DNA from: Ephydatia muelleri
Lineage: Eukaryota > Porifera > Demospongiae > Spongillida > Spongillidae
Reading direction: 5' to 3'
Length of the DNA stretch: 64,000 nucleotides
NCBI GenBank assembly: GCA_013339895.1
Contig: JABACO010000018.1
Coordinates: forward strand, 1,801,850-1,865,849
This document shows positions 20,780 through 38,613 of this stretch, piece by piece. Position 1 is the first letter of the stretch. Every line of letters begins with the position of its first letter. Position numbers and translations under genes: made by a program. Below the pieces are notes generated by a model. It saw only the letters and a list, made by a program, of their open reading frames with translations, was not told the DNA's origin and ran no database searches.

Positions 20780-23700
20780 GTCAAAATGGGCATCCATAGT
20801 CTTGTCAAAATGGGTGGGATGGGCATCCATAGTCCTGTCAAAATGGGTGGGTCATAGTCCTGTCAAAATGGGTGGGCCATAGTCCTGTCAAAATGGGTGG
20901 GTCATAGTCCTGTCAAAATGGGTGGGCCATAGTCCTGTCAAAATGGGTGGGTCATAGTCCTGTCAAAATGGGTGGGATGGGCATCCATAGTCCTGTCAAA
21001 ATGGGTGGGTCATAGTCCTGTCAAAATGGGTGGGCCATAGTCCTGTCAAAATGGGTGGGATAGGCATCCATAGTCCTGTCAAAATGGGTGGGCCATAGTC
21101 CTGTCAAAATGGGTGGGCCATAGTCCTGTCAAAATGGGTGGGTCATAGTCCTGTCAAAATGGGTGGGCCATAGTCCTGTCAAAATGGGTGGGATGGGCAT
21201 CCATAGTCCTGTCAAAATGGGTGGGCCATAGTCCTGTCAAAATGGGTGGGTCATAGTCCTGTCAAAATGGGTGGGCCATAGTCCTGTCAAAATGGGTGGG
21301 TCATAGTCCTGTCAAAATGGGTGGGCCATAGTCCTGTCAAAATGGGTGGGATGGGCATCCATAGTCCTGTCAAAATGGGTGGGCCATAGTCCTGTCAAAA
21401 TGGGTGGGTCATAGTCCTGTCAAAATGGGTGGGCCATAGTCCTGTCAAAATGGGTGGGATGGGCATCCATAGTCCTGTCAAAATGGGTGGGTCATAGTCC
21501 TGTCAAAATGGGTGGGCCATAGTCCTGTCAAAATGGGTGGGTCATAGTCCTGTCAAAATGGGTGGGCCATAGTCCTGTCAAAATGGGTGGGTCATAGTCC
21601 TGTCAAAATGGGTGGGCCATAGTCCTGTCAAAATGGGTGGGTCATAGTCCTGTCAAAATGGGTGGGCCATAGTCCTGTCAAAATGGGTGGGCCATAGTCC
21701 TGTCAAAATGGGTGGGCCATAGTCCTGTCAAAATGGGTGGGATGGGCATCCATAGTCCTGTCAAAATGGGTGGGTCATAGTCCTGTCAAAATGGGTGGGA
21801 TGGGCATCCATAGTCCTGTCAAAATGGGTGGGCCATAGTCCTGTCAAAATGGGTGGGCCATAGTCCTGTCAAAATGGGTGGGATGGGCATCCATAGTCCT
21901 GTCAAAATGGGTGGGCCATAGTCCTGTCAAAATGGGTGGGCCATAGTCCTGTCAAAATGGGTGGGTCATAGTCCTGTCAAAATGGGTGGGCCATAGTCCT
22001 GTCAAAATGGGTGGGTCATAGTCCTGTCAAAATGGGTGGGCCATAGTCCTGTCAAAATGGGTGGGATGGGCATCCATAGTCCTGTCAAAATGGGTGGGCC
22101 ATAGTCCTGTCAAAATGGGTGGGTCATAGTCCTGTCAAAATGGGTGGGCCATAGTCCTGTCAAAATGGGTGGGATGGGCATCCATAGTCCTGTCAAAATG
22201 GGTGGGTCATAGTCCTGTCAAAATGGGTGGGCCATAGTCCTGTCAAAATGGGTGGGTCATAGTCCTGTCAAAATGGGTGGGCCATAGTCCTGTCAAAATG
22301 GGTGGGTCATAGTCCTGTCAAAATGGGTGGGCCATAGTCCTGTCAAAATGGGTGGGTCATAGTCCTGTCAAAATGGGTGGGCCATAGTCCTGTCAAAATG
22401 GGTGGGCCATAGTCCTGTCAAAATGGGTGGGCCATAGTCCTGTCAAAATGGGTGGGATGGGCATCCATAGTCCTGTCAAAATGGGTGGGTCATAGTCCTG
22501 TCAAAATGGGTGGGATGGGCATCCATAGTCCTGTCAAAATGGGTGGGCCATAGTCCTGTCAAAATGGGTGGGCCATAGTCCTGTCAAAATGGGTGGGATG
22601 GGCATCCATAGTCCTGTCAAAATGGGTGGGCCATAGTCCTGTCAAAATGGGTGGGCCATAGTCCTGTCAAAATGGGTGGGATGGGCATCCATAGTCCTGT
22701 CAAAATGGGTGGGCCATAGTCCTGTCAAAATGGGTGGGTCATAGTCCTGTCAAAATGGGTGGGCCATAGTCCTGTCAAAATGGGTGGGATGGGCATCCAT
22801 AGTCCTGTCAAAATGGGTGGGTCATAGTCCTGTCAAAATGGGTGGGCCATAGTCCTGTCAAAATGGGTGGGCCATAGTCCTGTCAAAATGGGTGGGTCAT
22901 AGTCCTGTCAAAATGGGTGGGCCATAGTCCTGTCAAAATGGGTGGGTCATAGTCCTGTCAAAATGGGTGGGCCATAGTCCTGTCAAAATGGGTGGGTCAT
23001 AGTCCTGTCAAAATGGGTGGGCCATAGTCCTGTCAAAATGGGTGGGCCATAGTCCTGTCAAAATGGGTGGGCCATAGTCCTGTCAAAATGGGTGGGATGG
23101 GCATCCATAGTCCTGTCAAAATGGGTGGGTCATAGTCCTGTCAAAATGGTGGATGGGCATCCATAGTCCTGTCAAAATGGGTGGGATGGGCATCCATAGT
23201 CCTGTCAAAATGGGTGGGCCATAGTCCTGTCAAAATGGGTGGGTCATAGTCCTGTCAAAATGGGTGGGATGGGCATCCATAGTCCTGTCAAAATGGGTGG
23301 GCCATAGTCCTGTCAAAATGGGTGGGTCATAGTCCTGTCAAAATGGGTGGGCCATAGTCCTGTCAAAATGGGTGGGTCATAGTCCTGTCAAAATGGGGGG
23401 CCATAGTCCTGTCAAAATGGGTGGGCCATAGTCCTGTCAAAATGGGTGGGCCATAGTCCTGTCAAAATGGGTGGGATGGGCATCCATAGTCCTGTCAAAA
23501 TGGGTGGGTCATAGTCCTGTCAAATGGGTGGGATGGGCATCCATAGTCCTGTCAAAATGGGTGGGATGGGCATCCATAGTCCTGTCAAAATGGGTGGGCC
23601 ATAGTCCTGTCAAAATGGGTGGGTCATAGTCCTGTCAAAATGGGTGGGATGGGCATCCATAGTCCTGTCAAAATGGGTGGGCCATAGTCCTGTCAAAATG

Positions 23701-25754
23701 GGTGGGCCATAGTCCTGTCAAAATGGGTGGGTCATAGTCCTGTCAAAATGGGTGGGCCATAGTCCTGTCAAAATGGGTGGGTCATAGTCCTGTCAAAATG
23801 GGTGGGCCATAGTCCTGTCAAAATGGGTGGGTCATAGTCCTGTCAAAATGGGTGGGCCATAGTCCTGTCAAAATGGGTGGGTCATAGTCCTGTCAAAATG
23901 GGTGGGCCATAGTCCTGTCAAAATGGGTGGGCCATAGTCCTGTCAAATGGGTGGGATGGGCATCCATAGTCCTGTCAAAATGGGTGGGCCATAGTCCTGT
24001 CAAAATGGGTGGGCCATAGTCCCTGTCAAAATGGGTGGGCCATAGTCCTGTCAAAATGGGTGGGCCATAGTCCCTTCAAAATGGGGTGGGCCATAGTCCT
24101 GTCAAAAATGGGTGGGCCATAGTCCTGTCAAAATGGGTGGGCCATAGTCTGTCAAATGGGTGGGGCCATAGTCCCTGTCAAAAATGGGTGGATGGGGCAT
24201 CCATAGTCCTGTCAAAATGGGTGGGTCATAGTCCTGTCAAAATGGGGGGGTCATAGTCCTGTCAAAATGGGTGGGCCATAGTCCTGTCAAAATGGGTGGG
24301 CCATAGTCCTGTCAAAATGGGTGGTCAGAGTCCTGTCAAAAATGGGTGGGCCATAGTCCTGTCAAAATGGGTGGGCCATAGTCCTGTTCAAAAATGGGTG
24401 GGATGGGCATCCATAGTCCTGTCAAAATGGGGTGGGCCATAGTCTTGTCAAAATGGTGGGCCATAGTCCTGTCAAAAATGGGTGGGCCATAGTCCTGTCA
24501 AAATGGGTGGGTCATAGTCCTGTCAAAATGGGTGGGCCACATAGTCCTGTCAAAATGGGTGGGCCATAGTCCTGTCAAATGGGTGGGATGGGCATCCATA
24601 GTCCTGTCAAAATGGGTGGGCCATAGTCCTGTCAAAATGGGTGGGCCATAGTCCTGTCAAAATGGGTGGGCCATAGTCCTGTCAAAATGGTGGGCCATAG
24701 TCCTGTCAAAATGGGTGGGCCATAGTCCTGTCAAAATGGGTGGGATGGGCATCCATAGTCCTGTCAAAATGGGTGGGTCATAGTCCTGTCAAAATGGGTG
24801 GGTCATAGTCCCTGTCAAATGGGTGGGCCATAGTCCTGTCAAAATGGGTGGGCCATAGTCCTGTCAAAATGGGTGGGCCATAGTCCTGTCAAAATGGGTG
24901 GGATGGGCATCCATAGTCCTGTCAAAATGGGTGGGCCATAGTCTTGTCAAAATGGGTGGGCCATAGTCCCTGTCAAAATGGGTGGGTCATAGTCCTGTCA
25001 AAATGGGTGGGCCATAGTCCTGTCAAAATGGGTGGGTCATAGTCCTGTCAAAATGGGTGGGCCATAGTCCTGTCAAAATGGGTGGGCCATAGTCCTGTCA
25101 AAATGGTGGGATGGGCTTCCATAGTCCTGTCAAAATGGGTGGGCCATAGTCTTGTCAAAATGGGTGGGCCATAGTCCTGTCAAAATGGGCATCCATAGTC
25201 CTGTCAAAATGGGTGGGCCATAGTCCTGTCAAAATGGGTGGGCCATAGTCCTGTCAAAATGGGTGGGCCATAGTCCTAGCTGTCAAAATGGGTGGGTCAT
25301 AGTCCTGTCAAAATGGGTGGGCCATAGTCCTGTCAATATGGGTGGGCCATAGTCCTAGCTGTCAAAATGGGTGGGCCATAGTCCTGTCAAAATGGGTGGG
25401 CCATAGTCCTGTCAAAATGGGTGGGCCATAGTCCTAGCTGTCAAAATGGGTGGGTCATAGTCCTGTCAAAATGGGTGGGCCATAGTCCTAGCTGTCAAAA
25501 TGGGTGGGCCATAGTCCTGTCAAAATGGGTGGGTCATAGTCCTGTCAAAATGGGTGGGCCATAGTCCTGTCAAAATGGGTGGGCCATAGTCCTAGCTGTC
25601 AAAATGGGTGGGTCATAGTCCTGTCAAAATGGGTGGGCCATAGTCCTGTCAAAATGGGTGGGCCATAGTCCTGTCAAAATGGGTGGGTCATAGTCCTGTC
25701 AAAATGGGTGGGCCATAGTCCTGTCAAAATGGGCATCCACAGTCCTGTCAAAAT
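20780..25754 (+). repeat. 5-kb minisatellite (25- and 33-bp units)
   Basis: About 190 tandem units share the core CCTGTCAAAATGGGTGGG. Two lengths alternate: 25 bp (core then CCATAGT or TCATAGT) and 33 bp (core then ATGGGCATCCATAGT). The long units recur in ordered groups, giving a higher-order period of roughly 600-700 bp between about 21.4 and 23.1 kb. From about 23.9 kb on, the units become irregular (one-base indels in A and G runs, and CCTAGCTGTC variants near 25.27-25.6 kb). The 33-bp unit is 11 codons and reads PVKMGGMGIHS in the frame of the flanking RT. Confidence 0.95.
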
Positions 25755-26040
25755 GGCTAACATTGCCATACCACCTCAAGTATCAGGCACAAGGCAAGTT
25801 ACAGATGCTATATCAAAGAAAGGAAACCTTTTTCTCTAGTGGATCACAATACTCAAATGGCAGAGGCCATGTCTGCTTGCATCATGAACTTCAGCAACAC
25901 GATCAAATCAAAATATAGATTCATACTCCATCCTTTATAGTAAGCAGATACATGCTATTCAAAGAGCCATCACCTTCACAAACGTCTTCATGCCTAAAAG
26001 CACTACCATCGGCATATCACCATTTTGATCTTTCAAATTT

Positions 26041-26926
26041 TATTTTTTAAATTTTTTTTTAGAATAATATAACATGTAATTCAAACTTGAGAACAAATGC
26101 ACATAAAAGATGTAATTGAATAAATAATAAAGACGAGGCCAAATGAAAAATTGTTCAGTGGACCTTTGCCTCTGCACAGGCCAAAGCTATAGAATGGTGT
26201 TGTGAGTCGGAATGAAATGACCTGGTTCCTCGAAGGCACATGATTGCTGAGCGAAGTAAGGAAAAACATAGTTTGCATCGCAACCAAGAAAGAGTGGTAG
26301 AATACGGTTCTTGTCTCTTGTCAGCAATTTTGATCTTTCTGCTAACAAGTTTGTGATGCCTTGACAGTCTTCTATCATCAACCCCTTGCCACGATGCTAG
26401 TAACTTGTGATGGATGTGGTACTGCAAGAAAGGTGGTCTCATCCAGATGTCACAATGAAGTGAGAGGTGTTCTTGACATCTAGTGTTCATAAAGACATCC
26501 TTCAGGAAGTAGTGGTATTGCAAGAAGAGAAAGTCTCATGTGCAAGTGATGGGATGGCTGCAAGCTACTTTATCATTTGCCATTGTCAGAGCCACCAATT
26601 TAAATGGAGAAATGCATTCGACATGGCTGATGAATAGGACTTTTCTATAAAACTGCCTGTCTCCTGTCATTTGATTATTATAATTAGAACACATTAATTC
26701 TAATATTCCTCTCTATTTCATTGCATAATAAATTTACCAAGTATTATAAATATAAACTAAACTACACAAGCAAAGCAAGCCCCTCCCCCCATCTCTCCCA
26801 CTCTCACATTTTAATCCATAAAAAATTAAATGATGAATTTATTGGTTCAGATTATGATGAGAAAGAATCACATTGATGAGAAGTGAATTTTAAATCAGAC
26901 GTACTGTATTGACCAGAGCACAGAGG
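26041..26926. other. AT-rich spacer without a recognised gene
   Basis: Overlapping minus-strand frames of 60-120 codons at 26081-26523 match nothing I recognise and shift frame, as expected of old transposon sequence. The right part is the 3' flank of SAMHD1. Confidence 0.4.
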
Positions 26927-34612
<7,686 letters not shown>

Positions 34613-34613
34613 T

Positions 34614-34667
34614 GCTCTCGTTCCCAGACGTAATAGTGAGCTCACTATTGCGTCTGGGAACGAGCCA
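34614..34667. mobile_element. 54-bp palindrome next to the SAMHD1 start
   Basis: A nearly perfect palindrome (CTCGTTCCCAGACG ... CGTCTGGGAACGAG around AGTGAGCTCACT) begins 2 bp upstream of the SAMHD1 ATG. Its arms resemble the termini of the elements at 1696 and 46951 (CTCGTCCCCAGACCC). It may be the smallest deletion product of that family, or an unrelated regulatory palindrome. It must lie in the SAMHD1 5' UTR or core promoter. Confidence 0.5.
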
Positions 34668-34984
34668 TGCATGCAGGTGATGACGTGCGTGCGAGCTATC
34701 CTCACATCATTACATATATGTGATCCACGACGCTAAACTCACTCCCGTAGCTCCATACATACACACAGAACGCCATTCAGTACAACGTTATCTGTGGTAA
34801 CCTGTATTGAAACAGGTTGGTTTTAGTATATCTCTTCCTAAGACCCATGCAGTACCGCGTTCCGCATCCTTGTGGAGCAAAATGAAGGACATAGCACAGT
34901 GGAATGCAGCTGCTGTGGGATTTTGCAAGAAGAATTGTGCAAAAGATATCACGCGGTTTACTATTTCCTTTTCAGGTGATGTAG
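34668..34984. other. SAMHD1 upstream region
   Basis: No gene recognised. A 60-codon plus-strand frame at 34807-34989 has no recognisable features. Presumed SAMHD1 promoter-side sequence. Confidence 0.4.
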
Positions 34985-35362
34985 TGTGAATCATGAGCCT
35001 ATGTGCTGGTGTGTGAATCATGAGCCTATGTGCCTATGTGCTGGTGTGTGAATCATGAGCCTATGTGAGCCTATGTGCTGGTGTGTGAATCATGAGCCTA
35101 TGTGAGCCTATGTGCTGGTGTGTGAATCATGAGCCTATGTGAGCCTATGTGCTGGTGTGTGAATCATGAGCCTATGTGAGCCTATGTGCTGGTGTGTGAA
35201 TCATGAGCCTATGTGACCCTATGTGCTGGTGTGTGAATCATGAGCCTATGTGAGCCTATGTGCTGGTGTGTGAATCATGAGCCTATGTGAGCCTATGTGC
35301 TGGTGTGTGAATCATGAGCCTATGTGACCCTATGTGCTGGTGTGTGAATCATGAGCCTGCCT
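34985..35362. repeat. 37-bp minisatellite
   Basis: About ten copies of a 37-bp unit with core GTGAATCATGAGCCTATGTG. Some copies lack one internal GAGCCTATGT segment, some have GACCC for GAGCC. Confidence 0.95.
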
Positions 35363-36168
35363 ATGTTTACGCACTACAGCTAATAGTTGCACCCATTCAA
35401 AAGAGTGTTTGACTTCACATCCTTTGAAGGTAAAGGCAGTGCGACTGACCCTGTGTTTGGCACTAGTGGAAATAAAAGTAAACAGTGGCGTAAGTGTGTA
35501 AGTTTAAAAGTTGGTATTTCATTTCTTGTTGGTCTGCCACAATACATCAACCTATACATTTTCGTTGCTGTTCTGATTGAACAGATGCCTACGGCGTGAG
35601 TAACCAAGAATTGATGGACCTATAAACAATAAAATCAAGCTGCATGATTCACACTTAGACAAGGGTTTTGGTTCACTGCCTTGTGTAACCGTGACAATCC
35701 CCCAGACTCCTTACTTACTTACCTCAACCATCTTGGAGGCTCAGATTATGCATGATATGAGGTGTGTTATGAAAGTATACAGGCCATGATGCTTCTGGTT
35801 GGTGAGGAGTAGGCCCTTGCAACAGTCACTGCAGCAGGTGGCTGCACACACTCACAACCTGTAGAAGCACGAATAGAATGCTACCAAGACACTGTATAGA
35901 GTTAGGAACTTGCCAATCTTCATTGCTACATATTTATCAACAGACATGCTTTTTTTTTAAAGTGAGACATATGCTCTGAATTGCTTTACAAGGGATTCTG
36001 TGTACATGTACTTTGCCACGCTGGCCCGTCCATGGTCCATGAATGTAATTTACAGACTGAGAAGTGTGAAGTGTGATGCATCAGGATTGCAGCTTCTGCA
36101 CAAAACAGTCTTTTGTGCTCATTACCTAATATTACTGGTTGATTTTATAGCGTGCACGTGGCCTGGGC
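35363..36168. other. Spacer, SAMHD1 to SLC52-like gene
   Basis: A 70-codon frame at 35387-35599 is unidentified and may be transposon debris. The right end is the 5' flank of the transporter gene; no promoter element assigned. Confidence 0.4.
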
Positions 36169-38358
36169 ATGGAACCAAACTACGAAGAGTCTATTCGCAA
36201 GAAAGACAGCACGAAGGCGGAGAAAACGTTGGTGCCGAGAGGCGCATTGGGAACTGCGCTGACTAGACTCCGTTCAAAGCTTCCCCCGTCTTTGCTAGGA
36301 TATGCATTATTCTGTGCGTTTGGCATGGGATCCTGGGTCGCCATCAACGGCATATGGGGAGAGATATCCATCTTGGTCCAGACGCTGCCCGAGTGCGATC
36401 GTTTGCCGTCCATACTCGTCGTGATAATCCAACTAGCCAACGTAGGCCCGCTGCTCTACACAGCAACTAAAGCCGTGTTCGCACATCGCCGTTGGAACCA
36501 GTACCATCTGGAGGTGGTCACGGTGGCCATACTGGTACTGATAGGGACATCCGCCTGCATCCTCCTCTCCCTCTTCTGGAGTAGAACCGCGCATATTTTC
36601 GGTGGGCCGCACGCCGTCTCTCTCATTACCCTCACGTTCTTACTGGCTACCGTCGACTGCACTTCGTCCGTCGTCTTCTTCCCCTTCATGCGTCACTTTC
36701 ACAAGGACTATATCAGTGCGCTCTATATAGGAGCGGGGCTGAGCGGGGTCTTGCCGAGCGCCGTCGCCCTGGCGCAGGGGTTCGTCAAATACGGTGAAGG
36801 CTGCCCCGGGACGTACCCGGGCTACGCGGCCCTCGGTATTAACTTCAGCCCCGCCGTCTACTTCGTCCTCCTCACGCTCTTGACCCTGGTGTGTGGGGCA
36901 GCCTTCGTCCTCATCAACGTCCTTCCCGTCGTCCGCAAGCAAATGCAGACTATACCTGCGTGGTCCTGTCATATGCAGCAGCCTGAGCGAGAGAGAAAAG
37001 AGGGCGAAGAGACCACTGCTACCGTCACAAACACCGTTCCCTTGCTCGCCAAATTGGTGAAGTCAAAGTTCACCCTCCTGCTTTGTCTAGCTGTCATCAA
37101 CTTTGTCTCCAATGGAGCTCTGCCCGCCATTTCATCGTACGCCTTCCTTCCCTACGGCAACATGTACTACCACACGGGGGTCAACCTGGCCATCATAATG
37201 TCGCCAATCGCCTCCCTCCTTCACCTCTTCCTGCCCTCCAAGTCCGAGTTCCCTCTAGTGGTCCTCAGCCACCTCTCTGCCTTCCTTGCTTCGTATGTGC
37301 TGATGATAGCCATGATGTACCCCCAGCCGCTCCTCGTTGGACACACCGCTGGTGGTGTCATTATCGTACGTGCAAAAATGTTTTGCAAGGGCTCCCCAAA
37401 CCCTAAACATTCCTGCCTTTTAGTGGCCCTCCCCCCCCCCCCCCCCCCCCCCCCCACCCTCAGATTGCGTTTAGGCATCTGTTCATAATATGGCCAGGCC
37501 CTTGGGTGACCACTGTAGGCAGGTTAGACTGAACAAGGGTAAGGGGTGTGTGGGAGGGGGGGAGAATGACAGAGGTCATCTCTACCCTTGCTGTTATTTG
37601 TTTAAGGTGTACTGGGTAGCCTCTGTCCTGGGGTGCTCAGACAAGCCTCTCTACTGGGGTGCTCAGACAAGCCTCTGTACTGGGGTGCTCAGACAAGCCT
37701 CTGTCCTGGGGTGCTCAGACAAGCCTCTGTACTGGGGTGCTCAGACAAGCCTCTGTACTGGGGTGCATTCATGTATAGAATCTTGTTACTTTCACGGTGT
37801 AGTTACGAATGGATGACGCTTGTTTTAAACTGAAGTACACGTGCCTCTTCCTCTTAAGAGGGAGCCTGTCTATAACTTTTGGTGAGCACATGTGCCTCTT
37901 AGAGGGACAGCTTTGGTGAGCACACATGCCTCTTAGAGGGACAGCTTTGGTGAGCACATGCCTCTTAGAGGGACAGCTTTGGTGAGCACACATGCCTCTT
38001 AGAGGGACAGCTTTGGTGAGCCTCTAGAGGGGCCCTGTCCACAGCTTTGATGGTACAAGCTTGGTTTATATCAGTACAAATTTCATATCCTACAATTGTG
38101 TGGCTGTATGTATGTTACATGCATGTACGTGCTACGAGTACGTTACCATTTGTGTCATTGCGCCTTCAGGTCCTCGTGAACGTTGCCATTAGCGCCATGA
38201 TTGCGTACACCAAAGTTGGAGTGACCGTCCAACTGCACAGCTACAGCGAGAAGAACTTGGCCCTCACGGTGGGCGGAGTCGTGAACCAGCTGGGCTCTCT
38301 GATTGGTGCAATGCTGTTCTTCGGTCTGGTCTACTACACTGACATTTTCCAGCATTGA
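36169..38358 (+). CDS. SLC52A: Riboflavin transporter (SLC52 family)
   Basis: Two exons (36169-37365 and 38170-38358) encode 461 aa, close to the 445-469 aa of human SLC52A1-3. About eleven membrane segments are visible. Family hallmarks are GMGSWVAINGIWGEISILVQTLPE...LPSILVVIIQLANVGPLLYT in the first two helices and a C-terminal YTKVGVTVQLHSYSEKNLALTVGGVVNQLGSLIGAMLFFGLV. The family imports riboflavin across the plasma membrane. A charged loop (QPERERKEGEETTATV) lies mid-protein. The ATG used is the first in the long frame and directly precedes a lysine/charged N-terminal tail. Reading through the donor would end in the poly-C at 37430, so the two-exon model is preferred. The intron holds two tandem repeats. 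Confidence 0.92.
37615..37766. repeat. 26-bp tandem repeat, SLC52-like intron
   Basis: Six copies of a 26-bp unit with core CTGGGGTGCTCAGACAAGCC. Confidence 0.95.
37855..38035. repeat. 34-bp tandem repeat, SLC52-like intron
   Basis: About five copies of a unit with core CTTAGAGGGACAGCTTTGGT, the last one or two diverged. Confidence 0.9.
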
Positions 38359-38613
38359 GAGTTTGTGCCCCCCCCCCCCCCCCCGAGTCACTCCCAGTCT
38401 CTTTAGTAGGAAAGTTAACATCTCTGCACATAACTACTTTCCAAATTAATGAGCACCATTGCAATCATTTAATTTTTGTCATGAATATTTTTATTCAGTT
38501 TTGTTGCATAATTAGATACATATTATAAAAAGCACATACATACATGGTTTATTGGAGTCTACACGGACATAACACACAGGTGGGTAGGACAAAACAACAA
38601 CGGTTTAACAAAC

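Larger units (their letters stand above)
19700..26040 (+). pseudogene. Decayed non-LTR retrotransposon reverse transcriptase
   Basis: Translation of 19780-20060 across several frames gives the RT landmarks DAFDSLNR, NTA.LVVHKK, EGAAQGDPLSMLMYE and YADD. Further on, FGGFIGDLE, QYERTYLQRLVQNIGNAFLPS and LLFSIPVKMGGMGI resemble the thumb and downstream region of invertebrate LINE polymerases, and after the large array PVKMANIAIPPQVSGTRQVTDAI (25741-25830) continues the same protein. In-frame stops and frame changes show it is dead. The copy is interrupted by two tandem arrays (20285-20660 and 20780-25754) built from its own coding sequence. The 3' end and target site were not identified. The LINE clade is not assigned. 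Confidence 0.7.

Noticed and set aside
20780..25754. CRISPR-like array because of regular repeats
   Set aside because: Units are directly contiguous without unique spacers, and the setting is a eukaryotic genome; it is a minisatellite.
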